A DNA stretch of 5,910 nucleotides, from NCBI GenBank assembly GCA_050122535.1, contig JASFIT010000306.1, positions 1 through 5,910 of the forward strand. The letters are read 5' to 3'. The notes below the pieces were generated by a model, which saw only the letters and a program-made list of their open reading frames with translations, was not told where the DNA came from and made no database searches. Numbering within the stretch: position 1 is the stretch's first letter; every line of letters begins with the position of its first letter. Source of the DNA: JASFEQ01 sp050122535. Lineage in GTDB: Bacteria; Desulfobacterota; DSM-4660; Desulfatiglandales; HGW-15. The position numbers and the translations under genes are program-made. Of this stretch, positions 1-4,137 are shown in pieces.

Positions 1-112
1 AAATGTCCATATGCAAGGCTTCCGAAATCCCGAGGAATGAGGCGTACAGAGAAGTACGCCGCAGTGACGAGGGATGAGGGTAACGCAGCAGATGGGCGTT
101 TTCCGACAGCCT
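1..112. repeat. Fold-back intergenic repeat-like element, left end cut by window edge
   Basis: A hairpin with a 7-bp perfect stem (GGCGTAC at 41-47, GTACGCC at 54-60, 6-base loop) sits at the centre. It is flanked by an 11/12 direct repeat (CGAGGAATGAGG at 31-42, CGAGGGATGAGG at 68-79). ATCCC at 27-31 pairs with GGGAT at 71-75. The outer arms AAATGTCCAT (1-10) and ATGGGCGTTT (92-101) pair fully as RNA if two G-U pairs are allowed. The nested symmetry suggests a structured mobile-type repeat or a folded 3' end of the neighbouring minus-strand transcript. I recall similar sequences between genes of uncultured deltaproteobacteria, but cannot check copy number here. It has no U-run on either side, so it is not a classical intrinsic terminator. 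The right end touches the stop codon of the radical SAM gene. Confidence 0.5.
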
Positions 113-1068
113 CAACAGGCGAAAAGGGAAAGCTGTCCAATCTCTTCTCGCTGAGCTTGCTTTCTCCGCACAGCCGTGGAGCACTGATGGGCAGGCATGT
201 CCGGATTCTTGCATGCACAGATATAAGGCTTGAGCCCAAAGTCTTTTGATAATGCCAAGAAACGTTTGTAGCCCTTCTCCCTCAAAAGAAGGGGTATCAG
301 CTTGCTTTGCGTGGAGGATCCCACCACCTTCCAGGATTGGCTCTCAAAGCAACTGCGCAGGAGGTTGAATTCTGTGGCAGGCAATTCTCGTTGAAGCTGA
401 TCCAGAATCGCAGGCCTCATGTGAAGATAGCTAATGGATACCCTTTTGATATCCCTTTCGGCCAAGGCCTGGTAGAGTCTCTTAATGGAGTCTTCGTCAT
501 CCGTATAAAAGGGGACGATGGGATCGATCCTCACGTCAACCTCCATCCCCGCCTTCCTCAACCGCTCAATATTTTGGAGACGCTCCGTGGGCGTAGCCGT
601 GTTCGGCTCGAAAAGAGCTCTATATCGTGGACTCAAAGAGACCAGGCCGATCCTCGCAGTGATCATTTCTGAATGACTGGAGAAGAGTTCGACGAATCGG
701 TTGGGAATCCATCCTTTGGTCAGGAAGGAGAATCCAATCCCTCTTTCCAGGAGGATTCTCATGGTGCGGTAGGTAATATCCAGGACCCCCGGATGGGTTT
801 GGAAGGAGTCTGACGCTGTGTTGAATACGACCCAATCAACCACCGAACGTCTTCTCGGGTTGTCCAGTTCCCCGGCCAGTTTCTCAGGAAGATTACGGTA
901 GAGGTGCACTTGGCCAGAGAAGGGGGCCCCAGGATAACCCCTTGCATAGCAGTATGCGCAGAGAAATTCGCAACCCCTCGTTATATTAAAGGTATACGCA
1001 TCCTTAAGGCATCCGAATTGCGCCTTGGTCAAAACCCGGCTCTTTCTTTCTATTTCGATGAACTCCAT
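112..1068 (-). CDS. Radical SAM protein, SplB/spore-photolyase-like family
   Basis: This 318-residue protein carries the radical SAM signature C33-x3-C37-x2-C40, followed by Y41, inside 'RGCEFLCAYCYARG'. Those cysteines would hold a 4Fe-4S cluster that cleaves S-adenosylmethionine to a 5'-deoxyadenosyl radical. The sequence around it, and the later 'VRIDPIVPFYTDDED' stretch, resemble the SplB-related group (COG1533), often labelled DNA repair photolyase-like. The true substrate of most members is unknown, so repair of a DNA lesion is only a possibility. The C-terminus holds three more cysteines (C284, C286, C296, in 'ICACKNPD...HQC') that could bind another metal or cluster. There is no signal peptide or membrane segment, so it should be cytoplasmic. 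Length fits the family. The ATG follows GAGATAGG, a close, moderate ribosome binding site. The gene appears to be transcribed alone from the promoter at 1097-1124. Confidence 0.9.
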   Translation of the reverse strand: MEFIEIERKSRVLTKAQFGCLKDAYTFNITRGCEFLCAYCYARGYPGAPFSGQVHLYRNLPEKLAGELDNPRRRSVVDWVVFNTASDSFQTHPGVLDITYRTMRILLERGIGFSFLTKGWIPNRFVELFSSHSEMITARIGLVSLSPRYRALFEPNTATPTERLQNIERLRKAGMEVDVRIDPIVPFYTDDEDSIKRLYQALAERDIKRVSISYLHMRPAILDQLQRELPATEFNLLRSCFESQSWKVVGSSTQSKLIPLLLREKGYKRFLALSKDFGLKPYICACKNPDMPAHQCSTAVRRKQAQREEIGQLSLFAC

Positions 1069-1096
1069 CCTATCTCATGCCCATTGCCTGATTACT

Positions 1097-1124
1097 AGTA
1101 TAAGCACATTCAATATTGTTACAA
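1097..1124 (-). promoter_or_regulatory. Candidate sigma-70 promoter of the radical SAM gene
   Basis: On the minus strand, TTGTAA (1124-1119, 4 of 6 to the -35 consensus) and TATACT (1102-1097, 5 of 6 to the -10 consensus) are separated by 16 bases. Transcription would begin near 1090, giving a leader of about 20 bases. The -35 box ends two bases from the repeat element at 1126-1257, so that element may have influenced the promoter. Confidence 0.45.
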
Positions 1125-1125
1125 T

Positions 1126-1257
1126 TGTCATTGCGAGCGACTCCCGCAGAGGCGGGAGGAGCGCGGCAATCTCATGCTTCCTTGCGAGATTGCTTCGCCC
1201 TTGATTCTATGGCGGGCTCGCAATGACGGACGAGAAATCTCTCTCCTCGCAATGACA
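1126..1257. repeat. Nested inverted-repeat element (MITE/REP-like), 132 bp
   Basis: The ends are a perfect 12-bp inverted repeat: TGTCATTGCGAG (1126-1137) and CTCGCAATGACA (1246-1257). An inner copy GCTCGCAATGAC (1216-1227) is also a perfect complement of 1127-1138, so the left end can pair with either of two right ends. Inside are two more hairpins: CTCCCGC (1141-1147) with GCGGGAG (1152-1158), and GCAATCTC (1166-1173) with GAGATTGC (1186-1193). It has no coding potential. The arrangement is that of a small non-autonomous mobile repeat. I recall this sequence type as common between genes in environmental genomes, but cannot test it here. No clear target-site duplication is visible. Confidence 0.7.
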
Positions 1258-1477
1258 CTTTAGTTATGGCGCCTGTTTAGTTCCTGAACCACCTTGTGCG
1301 AGACGCCCTAGTGCAACGACGCCAGTGAAAAGATAATCTTAAATTTTTCTCGCCCGCTCACCATCGCAGGTGGCTGCGAAGCTCGCTAGAGCCCGCAGAG
1401 CTCACGGAGAATACTCTAAGAATTGTTAGCCACAGACACATACAGACATACACAGAAACGAAGGATCGCTTGAAACT
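1258..1477. other. Intergenic stretch with no recognisable gene
   Basis: No convincing reading frame is visible on either strand. It links the inverted-repeat element to the hairpin cluster. The only feature seen is AGCCACAGA at 1428-1436, the reverse complement of TCTGTGGCT at 1640-1648. That pair brackets the hairpin cluster and may mark the ends of another decayed repeat. Confidence 0.5.
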
Positions 1478-1538
1478 ATATGGAGAACTGAATAGCAAAA
1501 AATGAGCTCGCTTATTTTTGCTATTCTTGTCTCCATAT
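1478..1538. repeat. Long two-part hairpin
   Basis: ATATGGAGA (1478-1486) pairs with TCTCCATAT (1530-1538). After a 4-base internal loop on each side, AATAGCAAAAA (1491-1501) pairs perfectly with TTTTTGCTATT (1515-1525). The 20 paired bases enclose a short apical region. It lies far from any gene end (172 bases beyond the stop of the 200-residue gene), so it is more likely part of a palindromic repeat than a dedicated terminator. Confidence 0.6.
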
Positions 1539-1540
1539 TT

Positions 1541-1560
1541 CCCAATGCGATAGCATTGGG
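1541..1560. repeat. Perfect 8-bp hairpin with GATA loop
   Basis: CCCAATGC (1541-1548) and GCATTGGG (1553-1560) are perfect complements around a GATA loop. It starts two bases after the larger hairpin at 1478-1538. A GC-rich imperfect fold (GGCCCCC at 1562-1568 against GGGGCGCC at about 1575-1582) follows directly. The three together form a compact run of secondary structure. Confidence 0.55.
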
Positions 1561-1612
1561 AGGCCCCCTTTTACGGGGCGCCAAGCTATCCTTCACTCCA
1601 GATTCAAAGAAA

Positions 1613-1630
1613 TCCTGTCTATCCTGTCTA
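1613..1630. repeat. Two tandem 9-bp repeats
   Basis: TCCTGTCTA occurs twice head to tail (1613-1621 and 1622-1630). It lies just inside the right arm (1640-1648) of the short inverted repeat that begins at 1428. No function can be assigned. Confidence 0.5.
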
Positions 1631-1709
1631 AATAAAGTCTCTGTGGCTCTGAGAACTCTGTGAGAGACAAATAAGACCCCTGTGGGAATGCAGTGTTAAG
1701 CTTACCCAG

Positions 1710-2312
1710 TTAGGGGTTATTGGGTTCCCGGCTTTTCTTCTTCGAAAACTGAATGGGACGTACCACGTGTTGGGGTGCAGACCAGATGATCTTACCCCTT
1801 TCGTCAAAAAGAACCAGTGATGAGCATGGGCGTCTTACACTGGAGCCCGTCATAGAATCCCTGATTACTGTGCTTCCCAGGGTCGCGCGCACCTGCCCGT
1901 CCCTGTCCAAAAGCGTCAAATGGGGCTCGCCATTTTCCCATAATCCCAAAACGGCGCGATTCTTCATCCTGCCATCCATCAATGTGAGGGACGGGCCTCC
2001 ACCCTTACGAGGCTGAAGAATCATGTTGAAAAAGGGAAATCCATGCCTGTTAACGCCCATTGCCATGGGCGCCCAGCCGTCCTTGTTGACGAACGTGACA
2101 CTCGGCTCTCCATCTTTAGAAAATGCCAATACCCAACGGGCCTTTCCTTGATGGTCTACCAAATGGATTTCGTTGGCTACAATGACCTTCTTCATCATTG
2201 AGTCTTCAGGTGTCTCTTGCTGCCTCCATAGAATTTTGCTCGACAGTGCACCGCCGATCACGCCCGCGACAAGCGCCAGGACCAGCATAACCATATATTG
2301 ACTCCTCGCCAT
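1710..2312 (-). CDS. Membrane-anchored protein of unknown function with internal beta-type repeats
   Basis: The 200-residue product begins with a short charged head and a hydrophobic segment (about residues 7-25) followed by K26 and R30. This is a signal-anchor, or an uncleaved signal peptide, that would place the rest outside the cytoplasmic membrane. The body holds repeated units of the form 'L-x-D-x-x-G-x-x-R-x-x-L', seen near residues 50-64, 108-124, 131-146 and 166-178. They alternate with G-E-P turns at 68-70 and 128-130. Such units are typical of beta-rich extracytoplasmic proteins. I do not recognise a named family, and no catalytic motif stands out. The tail (residues 188-200) is basic and polar. 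The ATG is set by a strong ribosome binding site. The next minus-strand gene upstream ends 201 bases away with a long hairpin between, so this gene is probably transcribed separately. Confidence 0.75.
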   Translation of the reverse strand: MARSQYMVMLVLALVAGVIGGALSSKILWRQQETPEDSMMKKVIVANEIHLVDHQGKARWVLAFSKDGEPSVTFVNKDGWAPMAMGVNRHGFPFFNMILQPRKGGGPSLTLMDGRMKNRAVLGLWENGEPHLTLLDRDGQVRATLGSTVIRDSMTGSSVRRPCSSLVLFDERGKIIWSAPQHVVRPIQFSKKKSREPNNP

Positions 2313-2320
2313 ATTCCTTT

Positions 2321-2326
2321 CCTCCT
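2321..2326 (-). promoter_or_regulatory. Strong ribosome binding site of the 200-residue protein
   Basis: AGGAGG on the minus strand lies 8 bases before the ATG at 2312. It is a full anti-16S match with good spacing and fixes the start codon. I could not find a convincing promoter between it and the hairpins at 2381-2462. Confidence 0.85.
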
Positions 2327-2380
2327 ATATCAATTACGACCGCAAGAAGTAGTCTTCCCTATAGAATTTGTTGGACACGG

Positions 2381-2397
2381 GTTCTGCTCCGCAGAAC
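2381..2397. repeat. Small hairpin GTTCTGC/GCAGAAC
   Basis: GTTCTGC (2381-2387) and GCAGAAC (2391-2397) are perfect complements around a 3-base loop. It sits 10 bases from the much larger hairpin at 2408-2462 and may be part of the same structured spacer. Confidence 0.5.
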
Positions 2398-2407
2398 ACG
2401 CGGATTT

Positions 2408-2462
2408 CACCCGCCGTTCCATCCTCCGTAGCAGGCTACTGCGGAGGACGGAACGGCGGGTG
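2408..2462. terminator. Long GC-rich hairpin after the oxidoreductase gene; terminator or palindromic repeat
   Basis: CACCCGCCGTTCC (2408-2420) pairs perfectly with GGAACGGCGGGTG (2450-2462). After one mismatch, TCCTCCG (2422-2428) pairs with CGGAGGA (2442-2448), making a 20-bp stem. It lies 51 bases beyond the stop of the FAD oxidoreductase gene. On the minus strand no U-run follows the stem, so it may act as a 3' mRNA stabiliser or a weak terminator. On the plus strand TTTT follows at 2463-2466, but no plus-strand gene lies upstream. The stem is much longer than a usual terminator and could be a repeat. Confidence 0.5.
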
Positions 2463-2513
2463 TTTTCGTGATTAATATCCTACAAGTGTGCTAAGGTGTA
2501 AGCCTCCCATTTT

Positions 2514-3611
2514 CTATGAGCCGCGCATTCTCCGGATATCCATGGACCGCAGGATGGTCCTTCCCATGAAGTAAGCATGAAATAAGGATATGGACGTGCT
2601 ATAGAGCATCCTCATAATAGACCGCATATCATCCCCGCCTCTCAAATGCGTGACCAGGGGATTCCTGCTCCGCAGTATATCGACAAATCTCTCAAAATCC
2701 TCATTGGATAATCTGTCATATATCCATCGGTTCCTGGACGAAATCTTTAATGGCTTGAGAAAATCCTCTTGCCATAAGCGGTCGTAGTCAACACTTTCAA
2801 TAATACTCCGGGCCGCATAGTAACCGGATTTAAAGGCATAGCCCATACCAAACCCGGCCAATTGATCCTGAAATCCTGCAGCCTCCCCCACAAAATATTG
2901 CCCTCTCCCCTTTGCTTGATGCAAGAATCCAAAGTTAACAACAGACGTAAACCGCTCCTCAATATTCTCTATGTTAACCCTCAATATCTGTTCAAATTTC
3001 TTCACAGTTAACGCCAGCCGATCGCCGTACCCTTTCAAGCCTTTGGGATTCCCGCACGCGATTTCTCCCCTGTTATCATTCACGATGAAGTAAGAGTAAC
3101 ATCTGTACGAGAGATTATTGTCCAGCAAGACAATGGATTTGTCTGGATGCTTGAGTCTGAACATAATCCCTGTCACAACAAATGTGGGACTTTTCAGTCC
3201 TGTTGCAATGATATCGGCTTCTTTTAGCTGGAGATTGGAATTGTAGAAAATCCTGATCTTGCTCTTCTTGGTTTGTTCCTCCAGGGCTTTGTCAATGGAC
3301 CCTTCCCTCTGACCTCTCTTAATAAGATACATCAAAGGCTGGGTCGATGTCCCGGTGAACTTCTTAAAACTTGGGCTGAGAATTTCTTGGGAATACCACG
3401 GCTTCACATAGAAATCTGTTTCAATATGCATAGCCCTCAGGGCGTCAAGTACGTCTTCATTGGATGTCCAGTTTTCCAGGAACTGAAAGTCTTTTGCCTG
3501 CTTCCCGCAATAGTCCTTTCTTTCGTGCACTTCCACATCAAAACCCGCTCTTTTCAAATTAATGGCGGCTGTGAGTCCTGATATACCGCCACCTAGGATC
3601 CTAATTGGCAT
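2514..3611 (-). CDS. FAD-dependent oxidoreductase, geranylgeranyl-reductase-like
   Basis: The 365-residue protein opens with a Rossmann fold: G7-x-G9-x-x-G12 in 'ILGGGISGLTAAINL', and E30 at the end of the second strand in the place that usually binds the FAD ribose. A second FAD-contacting motif, 'VGEAAGFQDQLAGFGMGYAFKSG', begins near residue 241 and matches the GDAAG-type segment of the geranylgeranyl reductase/halogenase branch of flavoprotein monooxygenases. Length fits. Relatives reduce isoprenoid double bonds or oxidise varied small molecules, and the substrate here cannot be told from sequence. The protein has no signal peptide. The ATG lies inside the end of the upstream 86-residue gene (11-base overlap), with AAGGTGG nine bases before it, so translational coupling is likely. 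Three full sequence lines counted across the gene give about 41% G+C, well below the protease gene, which hints at separate origin. Confidence 0.85.
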   Translation of the reverse strand: MPIRILGGGISGLTAAINLKRAGFDVEVHERKDYCGKQAKDFQFLENWTSNEDVLDALRAMHIETDFYVKPWYSQEILSPSFKKFTGTSTQPLMYLIKRGQREGSIDKALEEQTKKSKIRIFYNSNLQLKEADIIATGLKSPTFVVTGIMFRLKHPDKSIVLLDNNLSYRCYSYFIVNDNRGEIACGNPKGLKGYGDRLALTVKKFEQILRVNIENIEERFTSVVNFGFLHQAKGRGQYFVGEAAGFQDQLAGFGMGYAFKSGYYAARSIIESVDYDRLWQEDFLKPLKISSRNRWIYDRLSNEDFERFVDILRSRNPLVTHLRGGDDMRSIMRMLYSTSISLFHAYFMGRTILRSMDIRRMRGS

Positions 3612-3861
3612 CTTGTCTTACCACCTTTATAGTAAAAAGGTCCCTTAGATGCGTGTCCATCCAAATCATATGAACCTCAGCTTTTGTTAAACATCTCACA
3701 TTCTTGTTTTGCACGTAAAGCACTTTCTGTTTGACCTTCCTTCCCTTGTCCCAACCATAATATGTCCCATCTTTCTTGCGTATAACAGGCATTGAGGGGG
3801 CGTATTCCCATATCTTCTCCTTGTGGCTATGTGGGACAGTCACAGTGAACAACAGGTGCAT
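3601..3861 (-). CDS. Small protein of unknown function, upstream partner of the FAD oxidoreductase
   Basis: This 86-residue frame uses the only ATG after an in-frame stop at 3877-3879. I do not recognise the protein. It is basic and polar in the middle ('RKKDGTYYGWDKGRKVKQK', about residues 28-46), has no membrane helix, and has a single cysteine. Support for its being real is its 11-base overlap with the oxidoreductase start and shared strand. The weak point is the start: no good Shine-Dalgarno sequence precedes the ATG. It may be a genuine small gene, or the tail of a longer gene broken upstream. Confidence 0.5.
   Translation of the reverse strand: MHLLFTVTVPHSHKEKIWEYAPSMPVIRKKDGTYYGWDKGRKVKQKVLYVQNKNVRCLTKAEVHMIWMDTHLRDLFTIKVVRQDAN
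3621..3626 (-). promoter_or_regulatory. Ribosome binding site of the FAD oxidoreductase, inside the upstream gene
   Basis: AGGTGG on the minus strand, in an AAAGGTGG context, lies nine bases before the ATG at 3611. It sits within the last codons of the 86-residue gene, which supports coupled translation and decides the start. Confidence 0.7.
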
Positions 3862-3899
3862 TCTGGCATGTGTCTGCTAAGGGTTTTAATTCTATCTTC

Positions 3900-3928
3900 T
3901 TGACACTGCAGCCCTACTCCTTTACAAT
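3900..3928 (+). promoter_or_regulatory. Near-consensus sigma-70 promoter for the pseudokinase-protease gene
   Basis: TTGACA (3900-3905) is a perfect -35 box. TACAAT (3923-3928) matches the -10 box at 5 of 6, and the spacer is exactly 17 bases. Transcription would start near 3935, leaving a leader of about 200 bases before the TTG start at 4138. It is the best promoter in the window and points only toward the plus-strand gene, away from the 86-residue gene. Confidence 0.7.
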
Positions 3929-3940
3929 TTATTGATAAGA

Positions 3941-4027
3941 ATGGAGAAATCAATCGCCGGGCTTTATACCACGAACTACTCATCAACTGAAATCTGGCCT
4001 TCAAAGACTCTCCACTTTCTTGTCTGA
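3941..4027 (+). CDS. Possible 28-codon leader reading frame
   Basis: Just after the predicted transcription start, an ATG opens a 28-codon frame ending in TGA at 4025-4027. It begins 'MEKSIAGLYTTNYSS'. No convincing ribosome binding site precedes it, and the predicted transcript would start only a few bases upstream, so it would be read almost leaderless. It does not resemble a known leader peptide. It could be chance, and is noted because the leader is long. Confidence 0.15.
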   Translation: MEKSIAGLYTTNYSSTEIWPSKTLHFLV

Positions 4028-4125
4028 CCCAAGTCGAAAACAAAGCGTACAACTTCTCTCTGACTGTTCACTTCTCCTTGTACGACAGCACCGCCAGGCC
4101 CGGACGCTTGGGACAATATATCTCT

Positions 4126-4130
4126 GGAGA
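4126..4130 (+). promoter_or_regulatory. Ribosome binding site deciding a TTG start
   Basis: GGAGA lies seven bases before TTG at 4138. The frame is open back to 3991 but has no ATG in that stretch. The TTG places the zinc-ribbon cysteine pair at residues 4 and 7, typical of zinc-ribbon proteins that open with 'MKLCPNC'. Spacing and protein logic agree on this start. Confidence 0.75.
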
Positions 4131-4137
4131 ACAGACC

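Noticed and set aside
41..60. Intrinsic terminator for the radical SAM gene
   Set aside because: The hairpin is good, but no U-run follows it on the minus strand, so a classical terminator call is not justified.
37..672. Plus-strand frames of 70 and 121 codons
   Set aside because: They overlap the radical SAM gene or the edge repeat, lack good ribosome binding sites, and encode low-quality sequence; the minus-strand gene explains the openness.
1126..1257. CRISPR array
   Set aside because: The repeated units are inverted and irregularly spaced, not direct repeats separated by equal spacers.
3889..3894. TAGAAT on the minus strand as a -10 box for the 86-residue gene
   Set aside because: The hexamer matches 5 of 6, but nothing resembling a -35 box occurs 16-18 bases upstream and there is no extended -10 TG.
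3840..4052. 70-residue minus-strand frame overlapping the 86-residue gene
   Set aside because: It begins at a TTG, has only an unclear purine-rich stretch before it, runs opposite to the strong plus-strand promoter, and its product has no recognisable features. Probably chance.
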